Notes: generated from the letters alone by a model not told the origin. Shown: positions 1-9,019, numbered from the stretch's first letter. The stretch: 64,000 nucleotides of DNA from Calothrix sp. C42_A2020_038 (GCA_015272395.1 JACYLQ010000008.1:1-64000), one strand, 5' to 3'. A program made the numbers and translations.

Positions 1-182
1 CGCTCACTTTATCTAGAGTAGCGAGTCTATTTCTATTCGTCAAGGGGTTTTGCAATTTTTTTTTGGGAAGGCTGTAAATCCCTTAAAGTCAGTGCCTTTA
101 AGTTTTCTACAGGTTGTTTGTTTACAAACTTTTTTTAACTGATTCGGCGGAATTCCCCATCCCAAGTATGCAGCAGGGTGGT
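1..182. other. Edge region without a recognised gene
   Basis: AT-rich sequence at the window edge with a run of T near 57-64. I see no open frame with recognisable protein similarity and no RNA gene. It lies downstream of the minus-strand ABC ATPase gene, so it may hold that gene's 3' end or terminator, but no clear hairpin is visible. Confidence 0.4.
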
Positions 183-911
183 TCACTGTACCTTTCCGGC
201 GCCCAAATAAAGTTCGCCAACTTTAGGGTTATTGAGTAGCTCGAAGCCAGGTCCGGAAATGGCATCGCGTCCAGATTCAAGAACATAACCTCTATCTGCC
301 ATTTCCAAAGCTTTGCGAGCATTCTGCTCAACAAGTACAATTGCCGTACCACTTTGGTTAATCTGCTTGATTTGCTCAAAGACCTGTGTCACTAAAATGG
401 GTGACAACGCCGCAGAAGGTTCATCTAAAAGTAACAAGCTTGGTTCAAGCATCAAAGCTTTGCCCATCGCTAGCATTTGTCGCTCACCACCAGATAAAGT
501 ACCAGCACGTTGGCTACGGCGAGTATGCAATTTGGGAAACATACCATATATTTTGTCTTTTAGCGGTTGCAGCGATGCATCACGAACAAAGGCGCCCATT
601 TCTAAATTTTCTTCAACGCTTAAAGAAGGAAACACATTCGCAATTTGCGGTACGTAGCACATACCATGCTGAACAATTTGGTTTGATTTCAGTCCAACAA
701 TATTCTTACCTTTAAATACAATAGTACCAGTATGGGGAGTCAAAAGCCCAAATATAGTCTTTGCTAAAGTAGACTTGCCTGCACCGTTTGGACCAATGAC
801 AACAACCAACTCTCCAGGCGCCACTTGAAAATTTATACCTTGTAAAATATCTACGTCTTTAATATATCCAGCGTGTACATTCTGTACTTCTAATAAATAC
901 TCAATAGCCAT
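183..911 (-). CDS. Branched-chain/neutral amino-acid ABC transporter ATP-binding protein (LivF/NatE type)
   Basis: ATPase subunit of a LivF-type importer that powers amino-acid uptake at the cytoplasmic membrane. The 242-residue protein has Walker A GPNGAGKST (about 40-48), Q-loop VPQ (87-89), signature LSGGERQ (139-145) and Walker B LLLLDE (159-164), all intact. The frame stays open to an upstream ATG at 956. I chose the ATG at 911 because the family normally begins just before the LLEVQNVHAGY segment and the extra 15 residues look unlike it. No permease, LivG or binding-protein gene is adjacent, so the partner subunits lie elsewhere. NatE of the Anabaena N-I system is a likely relative, but the substrate cannot be read from the sequence. 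Confidence 0.85.
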   Translation of the reverse strand: MAIEYLLEVQNVHAGYIKDVDILQGINFQVAPGELVVVIGPNGAGKSTLAKTIFGLLTPHTGTIVFKGKNIVGLKSNQIVQHGMCYVPQIANVFPSLSVEENLEMGAFVRDASLQPLKDKIYGMFPKLHTRRSQRAGTLSGGERQMLAMGKALMLEPSLLLLDEPSAALSPILVTQVFEQIKQINQSGTAIVLVEQNARKALEMADRGYVLESGRDAISGPGFELLNNPKVGELYLGAGKVQ

Positions 912-1081
912 AAAGGGTAGGTATCCATTTTTCTCAAAGATATTAGTTATACTCATTAGTCATTGTTATTTGGTCAAGAGTAATGAGTTACTTATTAATA
1001 ACGACAAAATAACCATAACAGTCATTAGTCAATAGTTAAGAGCAAACAATCAGACAAATGACTAATGGCTGTTAGGAATAA

Positions 1082-1306
1082 TTATGGTGTTTTTTGTAGG
1101 TCAGGTCGCTCTTCAGGAACAATGGCGCCTTCAACCGGACAAACCTGCAAGCAGATGCCACAGTCGATACAAGTAGCAAAATCAATCCAGTACCAATCCG
1201 TACCTTTAATGTTCTTACCTGGTCCTTCATGAATACAAGCTACTGGACAAGCACCAACGCAGTCAGCAACACCTTCACAAACATTTGTAACAATCGTATG
1301 CGGCAT
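1082..1306 (-). CDS. Small dicluster Fe-S ferredoxin (bacterial 7Fe/8Fe type)
   Basis: A 74-residue soluble electron carrier. The second cluster motif is canonical, CIDCGICLQVCP (Cys 46, 49, 52, 56). The first half has Cys 10, 16, 20 and 24 in the arrangement C-x5-C-x3-CP-x2-C followed by HEGPG. This resembles the first half of Azotobacter-type seven-iron ferredoxins, but with two residues fewer after the first Cys, so one cluster may be [3Fe-4S] or a modified [4Fe-4S]. The purine-rich GAGAGAG before the ATG is a plausible ribosome binding site. It lies between the LivF-type gene and hisZ on the same strand, with 125-174 bp gaps, so co-transcription is uncertain. The redox partner is unknown. 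Confidence 0.88.
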   Translation of the reverse strand: MPHTIVTNVCEGVADCVGACPVACIHEGPGKNIKGTDWYWIDFATCIDCGICLQVCPVEGAIVPEERPDLQKTP

Positions 1307-1480
1307 AGTGTTCTCTCTCTAAATAAATCAGCCTATAAGGAACTTCCAAAAAATTAATTCTCCATATTGTGGGTATTTTTGGGTGTCTATTTAATTAAGA
1401 AGTCCCTAAACGCTTCAAGATAGCTTTTATAGACTAGCAAGATTACCTACAATCCTATCAAGAGCAATTAAAACAATAGT

Positions 1481-2686
1481 TCATAACGACTCGATTACAG
1501 GTGGAGAATTTGCTTGTATCCAAGCAATTTGCCCAATACCCTTAGAAAGCGCATAATTTCTAATTCCTTCAGCATCGCGTCCACCCAAGTCCATCTCAAC
1601 TCGGACTAAATGCGTGGATTTGCGAAGTTTAGCACTGTAAGCAAAAGCAGCATTATACGCTTGTGGGCTTGAAGCTACTACTAACCAGTTTGTCTCTGGT
1701 ATCGTCTGCGGCAACTGTTGCGACGCTAATAGTACTTGATATAAATTGTCCACTACGAAAACAAAACCGATACCAGGTATATCCTCACCTTGGGGATGAT
1801 AAAGCCCTAAAAGATTGTCATAGCGACCACCACGCCCAATCGGACTAGGTTGGCTACCTATATTACTAACCACCTCAAACACAATGCCTGTGTAGTAATC
1901 TAAAGTCTGAATCAAACTGAGATCAAGAATAATTGAGAAATTACCGCCTAATTCGAGTAACTCAACCAAAGATTTCAACTCATCTACCGCTTGCTGTTCT
2001 GAAGGTTTCAAAGCAAAATTTGCCAGTTTTGCAAAAATGACCTCTGGGCGCCCACGCAAATCGAACATACGGAGCGCACGTTCGTGCAACTCATCACTCA
2101 AAGGTAATTGATCAAGCGTAACTCGATCTAAGTGTGCAATGGCATTACGAACGCTATCAAGCAATTTAGGAGGAAACGCTTCAAGTAGTGAACGGGTGAT
2201 GCCTGCTTCGCCTAAAATTAAATGCCAGCAATTTAAACTTAACGCATTCAAACAATCTGCAACCAATAATAATATTTCCGCATTGGCCAATAACCCACTA
2301 CTGCCAAGCAATTCGACACCCGCTTGATAAAACTCTTGCTGTCGATTGTGCTTTGACTCTCGTCGCTGAAATACATTAGCATTATAGTACAAACGCTGCG
2401 GGTATGCTGCACCCGCCATACGTGTCACAGCAGTACGAGCAATCGAAGCAGTTAGCTCGGGACGCAACCCTAACTCTTCATCTTCTGAGTTCTGTAGTTT
2501 TAAGACTCCCGCGCGTCCGATAGCACCCCCAGCCATAAGCGTATCCATACGCTCAAGCGTAGAAGTGATAATTCGGTGATAACCCCAACGATGAAAAACA
2601 TGCTGTAAGCGATCTTCAATCCAGCGTTTCTGAGCGACATCAAGGGGGAGTAAATCTCTAGCTCCCGCTGCTGGTTGGTAAACCAT
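1481..2686 (-). CDS. hisZ: ATP phosphoribosyltransferase regulatory subunit HisZ
   Basis: HisZ is a catalytically inactive histidyl-tRNA-synthetase paralogue that activates the short form of HisG in the first step of histidine biosynthesis. The 401-residue protein has the class II synthetase fold: GARDLLP at the N-terminus, an ELGLRPELTASIAR motif-2-like segment (about 71-84), and a DYYTGIVFEV segment in the C-terminal half. It lacks the anticodon-binding domain that a true HisRS carries, and its length fits HisZ. The upstream J-domain gene ends 3 bp before this start, so the two genes are almost certainly one transcript. Confidence 0.9.
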   Translation of the reverse strand: MVYQPAAGARDLLPLDVAQKRWIEDRLQHVFHRWGYHRIITSTLERMDTLMAGGAIGRAGVLKLQNSEDEELGLRPELTASIARTAVTRMAGAAYPQRLYYNANVFQRRESKHNRQQEFYQAGVELLGSSGLLANAEILLLVADCLNALSLNCWHLILGEAGITRSLLEAFPPKLLDSVRNAIAHLDRVTLDQLPLSDELHERALRMFDLRGRPEVIFAKLANFALKPSEQQAVDELKSLVELLELGGNFSIILDLSLIQTLDYYTGIVFEVVSNIGSQPSPIGRGGRYDNLLGLYHPQGEDIPGIGFVFVVDNLYQVLLASQQLPQTIPETNWLVVASSPQAYNAAFAYSAKLRKSTHLVRVEMDLGGRDAEGIRNYALSKGIGQIAWIQANSPPVIESL

Positions 2687-2689
2687 AAA

Positions 2690-3643
2690 TTATTTTTTCT
2701 TCCCACCAAACAAACCACCAAACAAACCGCCCCCGGACTTTTCTGGTTGCTTATTTGTCTGAGTCGGCGAAGTTGATTTAATCGCTGTCCCAGATTTCTG
2801 CCCCAAAAGTTGTTCGAGCTTGCGTTTACCCTCAGATGCCATTTGGTCATTTGGGTCTAACTGCAAGGCGCGGTCAAAATGGACTTTTGCCATCGTGGTT
2901 TGATTTTGCTTCAAATAGACCACTCCGATCAAGCTATGACAACGACTATTATTCGGAGCGAGTTTAATCGCATCTTGAAGTTCAACCCTTGCTTGTGCGA
3001 ATTGATTCTTTGTCATCAACTCTTGGGCGCGACGCAGATAATTGGCAATGCCCGCATCTTCCTTTGTTACATTTGTTTGTGAATGTTGTGCCTGCGTATT
3101 TTCACTTTTAATAGCTGTATTATTATTTGATGTCGGTGGAGGTGGCATCACTTTCTCAAATTTTTTGCCAGCAGTTCGCATCAAATACACTAAATTTAAT
3201 TCGCTCACATAAGCAATAATCTGTATAGCTTTAGATAATGAATCGTATTGAGTCTCAGCAATCTTCATGATTGCACTTCTATATAGCTGCTCAAGGTTTG
3301 GCGAACCCGCTAACTGACGTGCAGCATCAGTACTTAAATCAATTGAAGCAGATTCTTGTACCAAGCGTTTACCCATCTGTGATAGTACAATCATGTACTC
3401 AGTTCGAGTTCGCTCTTGTGATAGCTTTTCGTAAGCAGGATTTACTAGCTTTGACAATAACTCACTTGCTAGCTGTTTTTCTTCAGCACTTGCAGATACA
3501 CAACTATCTGGGTGCAAACGTCGTGCAATTTTCAAATACCGTTTCCGAATCTCTTTGACATCCGCATCAAGAGGAACGCATAAAACAGCGTGATAGTCTA
3601 TGGAATCAAATTTAAATAAACCGCGTTCAATTTTTACAGACAT
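2690..3643 (-). CDS. J-domain protein with C-terminal TPR repeats
   Basis: A 317-residue cytosolic co-chaperone-like protein. An N-terminal J domain carries the HPD tripeptide (44-46) needed to stimulate Hsp70/DnaK ATPase. A linker rich in Asn, Thr and Gln (about 165-195) follows, then about two TPR units (about 197-275), and a tail ending in GGGLFGGLFGGKKK. There is no zinc-finger or Gly/Phe region, so it is not DnaJ itself. It is translationally close-coupled to hisZ (3 bp gap). That arrangement gives no clear functional link to histidine synthesis. The client protein is unknown. Confidence 0.85.
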   Translation of the reverse strand: MSVKIERGLFKFDSIDYHAVLCVPLDADVKEIRKRYLKIARRLHPDSCVSASAEEKQLASELLSKLVNPAYEKLSQERTRTEYMIVLSQMGKRLVQESASIDLSTDAARQLAGSPNLEQLYRSAIMKIAETQYDSLSKAIQIIAYVSELNLVYLMRTAGKKFEKVMPPPPTSNNNTAIKSENTQAQHSQTNVTKEDAGIANYLRRAQELMTKNQFAQARVELQDAIKLAPNNSRCHSLIGVVYLKQNQTTMAKVHFDRALQLDPNDQMASEGKRKLEQLLGQKSGTAIKSTSPTQTNKQPEKSGGGLFGGLFGGKKK

Positions 3644-3723
3644 ATAGCATCATAAGAAAAAAGTTTCCATTAATCTTTCTAGTGTACTTCTCTTCTCTCA
3701 AATGGCTATAAATTTGACACATC

Positions 3724-4545
3724 TCAATGCGTCTGCGTCCATGCAGTCAAAGGAGGAACTTGCATCAATTCCTGACTAACGGCATCATGAATGTAACTAT
3801 TAGTGGCAAGAATCCTTCCAGACTCAATTTTTAATGGTGAACCGTCGTAAGCTGTAACCTTTCCCCCGGCTTCACGCAAGATAGCTATACCTGCTGCCAT
3901 ATCCCAAGCAGAAATACCACGTTCCCAGTAACCATCAACACGTCCACATGCTACGTATGCTAAATCAATTGCAGCGGCGCCGCCACGTCTGACACCTTGA
4001 GTTAGGTGAGTAAAATGACAAAATTCTGCATAGTTATTATCAATAGTTTCACGACGGTCATAAGCAAAACCTGTTACTAGTAAACTTTTGTTTAATTCGG
4101 AAGTCTCAGAAACTCGAATTGGAATACGATTGCGCGTTGCTCCTAAACCTGTAGCTGCACGAAAAAGTTCATTGCGTGATGGGTCATAAATAACGCCAAC
4201 TTCAGGTACTCCATCAACCAAAAGCCCAATCGAAACAGCAAAAACTGGATACTGGTGAGCAAAATTGGTCGTGCCATCTAGTGGATCAATTGCCCAAAGG
4301 TATTTATTTTGTTGATTACCTAACTGACCAGACTCTTCTGAGAGAATTGCGTGTTCACTCAAGTGGCGCCGAAAGTGAGCAAGAATCACATCTTCGGATG
4401 CCTTATCAGCAACGGTAACTAAATCACCAGGACGACCTTTTTCAATAATTGCACCTTCAAGCTTACCCAAATAACCCTGCAAAACGGCACCTGCTGCTAA
4501 CGCAGCTTCAGTGGCAATATCAAGAAATATTTGTAAATCATTCAT
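3724..4545 (-). CDS. Inositol monophosphatase family protein (SuhB-like)
   Basis: A Mg2+-dependent phosphomonoesterase of the IMPase/FBPase superfamily, 273 residues, the normal size. The metal site is complete: ESEE-type acidic pair at Glu70-Glu71, the signature DPLDGTTN (87-94), and WDMAAG (214-219) with the distal Asp215. Family members hydrolyse inositol-1-phosphate, histidinol phosphate or related sugar phosphates, and cyanobacteria often encode several. Location near hisZ invites the idea of a histidinol-phosphatase role, but the sequence does not decide this. The gene stands alone, with about 80 bp to the upstream J-domain gene on the same strand and a heptamer-rich spacer downstream. 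Confidence 0.88.
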   Translation of the reverse strand: MNDLQIFLDIATEAALAAGAVLQGYLGKLEGAIIEKGRPGDLVTVADKASEDVILAHFRRHLSEHAILSEESGQLGNQQNKYLWAIDPLDGTTNFAHQYPVFAVSIGLLVDGVPEVGVIYDPSRNELFRAATGLGATRNRIPIRVSETSELNKSLLVTGFAYDRRETIDNNYAEFCHFTHLTQGVRRGGAAAIDLAYVACGRVDGYWERGISAWDMAAGIAILREAGGKVTAYDGSPLKIESGRILATNSYIHDAVSQELMQVPPLTAWTQTH

Positions 4546-4614
4546 AAGTTAGGGGTTAATAGTTATTAGTTAAGAGTTAAGAGTTAGGAATTGTATGTTC
4601 CTAGTCTCTAGCCC

Positions 4615-5142
4615 CTATCTATTAATACGTCGAAATTCAGCAGGAGAAACACGCAAAGGCGTTTCTGGGTTCCAAATACCTAATCCCATAAGTCGTGCCC
4701 ATTGTTGGGCGCGTTCGAGTTGGAAGTCATACTTATGATTAGGGGAACGCGGAACGTATAAAGCATGGCCATCCTTTATCATCTGTTCGTTCAATAAGAT
4801 TTTATCTTTCCACACATAGGCAAGAGTACGACCAATTTTGTCTCTAACCTCAATGTCAAATTCCAAATTCACAGGTTGTTGAGCAATTAAGGCTTCAAGA
4901 TTCTCTTTGGAATTATCTCCCCAAGGACGCTGACGCAAGTCAGGTGCATCAATGCCGATCAAGCGAACTTGGGAAATCAAGTTAGGTTGTTCTCCCATGC
5001 CCAAAACTTCCAAACTTTGTCCACTGACCACTCTTACAACTTTAACCTGTATTGGTATTTCCACCTTTTTCTGCGGTTGACATCCTACAACCGAGACTAA
5101 AAGGCACAAACATAATAAGATTAATGTCTTTTTCGTCGTCAT
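4615..5142 (-). CDS. SNase-like thermonuclease family lipoprotein
   Basis: A 175-residue staphylococcal-nuclease fold protein. A hydrophobic signal ends in a lipobox-like VVGC with Cys21, so it is probably a lipoprotein exposed to the periplasm. Key positions of the family can be aligned. RLIGIDAPD (60-68) corresponds to the RLLLVDTPE segment of SNase, and DKIGRTLAYVW (101-111) supplies the second catalytic Arg (Arg105). The residue matching SNase Glu43 is Asp68, a conservative change, so nuclease activity is probable but not certain. The start lies 3 bp after the stop of the upstream [2Fe-2S] ferredoxin gene, so they share a transcript. Confidence 0.85.
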   Translation of the reverse strand: MTTKKTLILLCLCLLVSVVGCQPQKKVEIPIQVKVVRVVSGQSLEVLGMGEQPNLISQVRLIGIDAPDLRQRPWGDNSKENLEALIAQQPVNLEFDIEVRDKIGRTLAYVWKDKILLNEQMIKDGHALYVPRSPNHKYDFQLERAQQWARLMGLGIWNPETPLRVSPAEFRRINR

Positions 5143-5145
5143 TGA

Positions 5146-5514
5146 TTAATCTTCATCTAGAGGTAAACCCTTACGTACTCGACCTTTGGCAAAAAAACGT
5201 CCAAATTGAAGTTCATACACTTCGTCTTCATCTTGGGTTTCTACTTCTAAGTCAGAACGCGCGTAGCTAACACATAACAAAGCATAACCCTTATTTTGTA
5301 GCTCAGGTGACAAACCGACTGCTTCTGGCTGGTAAATCTCTCCCGATAACACACGCACTGCACAAGTTGTACAGGCGCCGTTACGACAGGAAAACGGTAG
5401 TTCTTTACCCTGTTGTTCGGCACTGTGAAGAATATAACGGTCACCAGGAACTTGAAGAGTATGAGTAACGCCTTTTTGGCGGTCTCGTACTGTAACAGTG
5501 TATTTTAGGGACAT
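5146..5514 (-). CDS. Plant-type [2Fe-2S] ferredoxin with C-terminal extension
   Basis: A 122-residue ferredoxin with ligands Cys43, 48, 51 and 81 in the pattern C-x4-C-x2-C-x29-C. The first motif reads CRNGACTTC rather than the photosynthetic CRAGACSTC. A tail of about 25 residues follows the domain (ELQFGRFFAKGRVRKGL...), which is longer than in PetF. Ferredoxins with such a tail, such as the FdC2 group of plants and cyanobacteria, are thought to have shifted redox potential and specialised partners. Assignment to FdC2 is my inference. It is upstream of, and 3 bp from, the SNase-like gene. The tRNA-Ser gene on the other strand starts about 100 bp from its start codon. Confidence 0.88.
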   Translation of the reverse strand: MSLKYTVTVRDRQKGVTHTLQVPGDRYILHSAEQQGKELPFSCRNGACTTCAVRVLSGEIYQPEAVGLSPELQNKGYALLCVSYARSDLEVETQDEDEVYELQFGRFFAKGRVRKGLPLDED

Positions 5515-5616
5515 TGTAATCTCTGGTTTTAGATTTTAATTTGGATTTTTCTATTTCAGTCCAAATATTATTGCAGTTTTTCAAATTCAATTGTATAGTG
5601 ATAACTTGTGACATCT

Positions 5617-5703
5617 GGAGAGATGGCCGAGTGGTTGAAGGCGCAGCACTGGAAATGCTGTTTGGGGGAAACTTCAACGAGGGTTCGAATCCCTCTCTCT
5701 CCG
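5617..5703 (+). tRNA. tRNA-Ser (anticodon GGA)
   Basis: A class II cloverleaf. The acceptor stem GGAGAGA (5617-5623) pairs exactly with TCTCTCC (5696-5702), with discriminator G at 5703. The anticodon arm CAGCA-CTGGAAA-TGCTG places GGA at the anticodon. A long variable arm, typical of serine tRNAs, is followed by a T arm GAGGG-TTCGAAT-CCCTC. CCA is not encoded. It reads UCC and UCU codons. Confidence 0.97.
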
Positions 5704-5809
5704 CTTTTGTGCCTGAAATTGAGTAAGTAAGCTTTTCCTCTGCCCTTTTTGACTTTCTTGTGTTAATTAAGAAAAGGGTATAAGATTATGCACCCAAATC
5801 ATAAGGGTT

Positions 5810-7303
5810 ATGACTCGATTTAAACAAACTCGACAATCGAAAGATGATCATCTTTTGGATAAAGTAAAATTAGATTTTCTCGATAACCTGGGAGAAGCAG
5901 GTGTTTTTAACCTGCAAACTAGATATCTAGGTAATTACCTGGAAAACTATGAAGAATTTATAGATAGATTGATTCTTAAATTTCAGTCTATTAATGATTT
6001 TGCTTCAGAAATAGCAGCTATAAATGCTATTCGCGAAACATCAGATGCTGATTTGATCTTAATACTTCAAAATCAAAAAAAAGATTGGGTCGTTAAGCTA
6101 CAAAGCGACAAGTGTGAGCAGATAAAATCAACTGACTATCAAGAAATTATTAGCAACAAAATTTTGCCTTCAATTGATTATGAATATGTTTTTAATCCGT
6201 TACACTCCGGTATATGTAAAACATATGAGTTTCATGAAGATCAAACAGATTCTAAAGCATTTATAATATTACCTTTAAAAAAAGCTCCACAAGCTGAGGT
6301 AATGGTAATTTGCGGATTGTCATTAAATTCAGATTTATTTACAGAAGTATATGGCAAAATAGTATCTAGTTTTTATCAGGCAAGTTTATTATTTGATAAA
6401 ATCGAACTAATTGAAGCTGCAATACTGGATAATCTTAAGTTTAATTTCGGATTTATATCTTCATCGCTGTATCAAAGACGGTTCAACTTATTTTGTCAGC
6501 GGCTCAAACAAATGGTCGTTTATTTTGAGCCAGTTTTACACATAGAGCCAGAAGATTTATTTATTAGTGGTTGGGAAGCACTCGCGCGCAATCCGGAAAA
6601 CCATATGGCGCCTTCAGATTTATTCACAACAGTAGAGCTATGGGGTTCTAGTTTTAGTGTTGAGCTTGACCAGCATTTTTTAAAGGTTGCAACAGAACGT
6701 TATCGTCATGCCCGAAAATTAACACAGAGACGAGCGAGTGACGTTGTTCCTTTATCAGTTAATGTCTACCCAGAATCTTTGATGCGAGCAGAATATTTTG
6801 AGACAGTAAAAAAAATTATTCAAGACAAAATCATTTCGCCAAGAAACTTAATTTTAGAAATTTCTGAAAAAACAGATTTACCACATTTTAGTAATGGAGT
6901 GCGGTTGATAAACCCACTTAATAATTTTAAAAAACAATTATTAGAATATGTAAGTAAGCTCAAAGTTCGCTTTGCAATCGATGATTTTGGTGTTGGTTAT
7001 GCTTCTGTTTCTCGTTTAGCAGGCTTAAACCCATCCCATGTCAAAATAGATCGTGAACTTCTTTATAATCACTCAAGCGATATTATTATTCGATTTGTCC
7101 ACGACTTAGTTGGAGCCAATAATCTCAATCCAGCTAAAGTTATTGTCGAAGGAATTGATGAAACTGCACCAATTAGCTTACGTTCTTTGAGAGAAGTAGG
7201 TGTTAGTTATATTCAAGGGCACTTAGTAGGAAAACCTAACCCTGAAGTTTATCGTCTGAGCCAGGAAAAATATAATGAGTTAAAAAAAAGACTCTTAAAT
7301 TAA
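5810..7303 (+). CDS. EAL-domain protein, probable cyclic-di-GMP phosphodiesterase
   Basis: A 497-residue cytosolic protein. Residues about 1-215 form an uncharacterised N-terminal region that could be a GAF-like sensor. Residues about 230-495 are an EAL domain. The catalytic signature is intact: EALAR (256-260), Asn in SVNVYP, LEISE, DDFGVGY (391-397), HVKID and EGID, and the late Gln in IQGHLVGKP. Hydrolysis of c-di-GMP to pGpG is therefore expected. There is no GGDEF domain. The start is an ATG shortly after AAGGG. The gene stands alone between tRNA-Ser and a repeat-filled spacer. In cyanobacteria such enzymes modulate motility, sessility or cell differentiation, but the signal here is unknown. 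Confidence 0.87.
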   Translation: MTRFKQTRQSKDDHLLDKVKLDFLDNLGEAGVFNLQTRYLGNYLENYEEFIDRLILKFQSINDFASEIAAINAIRETSDADLILILQNQKKDWVVKLQSDKCEQIKSTDYQEIISNKILPSIDYEYVFNPLHSGICKTYEFHEDQTDSKAFIILPLKKAPQAEVMVICGLSLNSDLFTEVYGKIVSSFYQASLLFDKIELIEAAILDNLKFNFGFISSSLYQRRFNLFCQRLKQMVVYFEPVLHIEPEDLFISGWEALARNPENHMAPSDLFTTVELWGSSFSVELDQHFLKVATERYRHARKLTQRRASDVVPLSVNVYPESLMRAEYFETVKKIIQDKIISPRNLILEISEKTDLPHFSNGVRLINPLNNFKKQLLEYVSKLKVRFAIDDFGVGYASVSRLAGLNPSHVKIDRELLYNHSSDIIIRFVHDLVGANNLNPAKVIVEGIDETAPISLRSLREVGVSYIQGHLVGKPNPEVYRLSQEKYNELKKRLLN

Positions 7304-7805
7304 GAGGTTATTTGAAAACTTGACAGATTTTAGAAATAAAATAGGGTAGATATACAACAAACATTTTTTCAAACAAACTTGGTATTTATTAACACCTGAC
7401 TTTTCACGACATGTTTAAAACCTCTCCCCCCGTCTCTCCTACGAGGATACAGAAGAGCAAATAAGGGTTGACACCCCTCATTTCATACGAATTGGTTGTA
7501 GTAGAGGCGCGATTGAACCCTTGTCTCTACATGGTCTGGAATGGCGTAAAATCCTGATACTAAGGGGTGTTACTCCCGAATAACCAGCAGTATCCTACGA
7601 GGAGAGGGGAGCGAACCTAGGGTGTTTACTTTGTGAGAAACGAGGGGTTAGGTTTTACATTGGTTTTTCCACATAACGTGAAAAGTCAAGATGGAATATT
7701 AACTATTGAACTTGTAGAAAAAAATCAGCTAAATCGAGGCGCCCTTGAGCTTTCAGCAGCTATGGGTATTACCCTTACTTCACATCATAAGGAGAATTTA
7801 TTAAA
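7304..7805. other. Repeat-rich spacer upstream of the M4 protease
   Basis: Half-kilobase spacer dominated by a palindromic element (separate entry, 7397-7688). A weak frame starting at a GTG (7633) runs through the element into the protease start. Its first part is repeat sequence, so I do not call it a gene. The last stretch, 7689-7805, carries the ribosome binding site AAGGAG about 12 bp before the protease ATG. Confidence 0.5.
7397..7688. repeat. MITE-like element with TGACTTTTCACG terminal inverted repeats
   Basis: The 12-bp sequence TGACTTTTCACG at 7397-7408 recurs exactly inverted at 7677-7688. Inside are further inverted pieces (TCTCCTACGAGGATA near 7433 and TATCCTACGAGGAGA near 7591). 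The right end, with its GGGGTTAGGTTTTAC and CCACATAACGTG stretches, is found again in the opposite orientation at 28115-28155. It has no coding capacity, which fits a non-autonomous element. Confidence 0.6.
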
Positions 7806-8900
7806 ATGGCTCAAAATTCCAAAAAAGTGTTAGGTTTTGGTTGGCTTGGGTGCCCAAAACATAAAAAAAATTATCAGCGTTGTTCAATTTACTGTGTTGT
7901 TCCACCACATATGCTAGAAAATCTAGTAGTTCATGGTAGTGAGCAACAACGTGAATGGGCTTTCCAGACGTTGAATTTATCATCTGAATTCCGTGGACGG
8001 CGCCGAGTCATTGGTAATGTAAACTTTGCAGTATCACCTGGGGTAAAGCGCCGCACTATATTTGATGCCGCTACAACTCAACAACTACCAGGTAAGATAG
8101 TACGTGGAGAAGGAGACCCACCAAGCAGCGATGAGGCAGTAAACGAGGCATATGATTCTGCTGGCTCAACCTTTGATTTTTACTACGAGGTGTTTGAGCG
8201 TAATTCTATCGACGACAAAGGTTTACGTCTCGATTCAACTGTACATTATGGTGTTAGGTACGATAACGCTTTTTGGAACGGCGACCAAATGGTTTATGGT
8301 GATGGTGATGGTGAACTATTTCAGCGTTTTACCAAATCTATAGATGTAATAGCGCATGAGTTGACGCATGGTGTAACCCAGTATGAAGCAAGTCTTAACT
8401 ATTTTGGAGAGTCGGGAGCATTAAATGAATCCATGTCTGATGTTTTCGGCGCCTTGGTTAAGCAGTGGGTGAACAAACAAACCTCAGACCAGGCTGATTG
8501 GATTATTGGTGAGGGTTTATTTACAGAAAAAGTAAATGGTGTTGGCATCCGTTCAATGAAAGAACCTGGAACCGCGTATAACGACCCTATTCTTGGCAAA
8601 GACCCGCAACCAGCACACTATAAAGACCTTTATTCAGGAACAAAAGACAATGGAGGGGTACATATTAATTCTGGAATACCTAATAAAGCTTTTTATTTAA
8701 CTGCAATAACAATTGGTGGCTATGCTTGGGAAAAAGCTGGAAAAATCTGGTATGTAGCTCTGCGTGACCGTCTGCGTTCTGGGTCAAATTTTAAACGCGC
8801 GGCTGTGATTTTTTCACAAGTTGCTGGCGAACTCTATGGACAAGGTAGCGATGAACAGAAAGCTGTCCAAAAAGCATGGGAACAAGTAGGAGTGCCTTGA
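7806..8900 (+). CDS. M4 family metalloprotease, protealysin type
   Basis: A thermolysin-family zinc endopeptidase of 364 residues. The zinc site is complete: HELTH (184-188) and the third ligand Glu208 in GALNESMSD. There is no secretory signal peptide. The N-terminus is instead the short protealysin-type precursor region with a VPPHMLENLV segment (about 32-41), preceded by a Cys/Lys-rich stretch. Protealysin-like enzymes are made with this short propeptide and often act without a classical export signal. The start ATG follows AAGGAG at good spacing. The next gene downstream on the same strand encodes an emfourin-like inhibitor, so the two probably form an enzyme-inhibitor pair. Confidence 0.92.
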   Translation: MAQNSKKVLGFGWLGCPKHKKNYQRCSIYCVVPPHMLENLVVHGSEQQREWAFQTLNLSSEFRGRRRVIGNVNFAVSPGVKRRTIFDAATTQQLPGKIVRGEGDPPSSDEAVNEAYDSAGSTFDFYYEVFERNSIDDKGLRLDSTVHYGVRYDNAFWNGDQMVYGDGDGELFQRFTKSIDVIAHELTHGVTQYEASLNYFGESGALNESMSDVFGALVKQWVNKQTSDQADWIIGEGLFTEKVNGVGIRSMKEPGTAYNDPILGKDPQPAHYKDLYSGTKDNGGVHINSGIPNKAFYLTAITIGGYAWEKAGKIWYVALRDRLRSGSNFKRAAVIFSQVAGELYGQGSDEQKAVQKAWEQVGVP

Positions 8901-9019
8901 AGTTAATTTGAATCGCTTATTCGCGATTGATAAATTTTATTATTGTATTTGCTTTGTTTTATTTAGCTGGGAGATAATACAATCATCTTCCAGTTTTTCA
9001 TAAAATAGCGTAGTATAAC

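Noticed and set aside
7633-7833. 66-codon plus-strand frame starting GTG before the M4 protease
   Set aside because: Its first third is repeat-element sequence, it overlaps the real protease start in another frame, and it has no recognisable motif.
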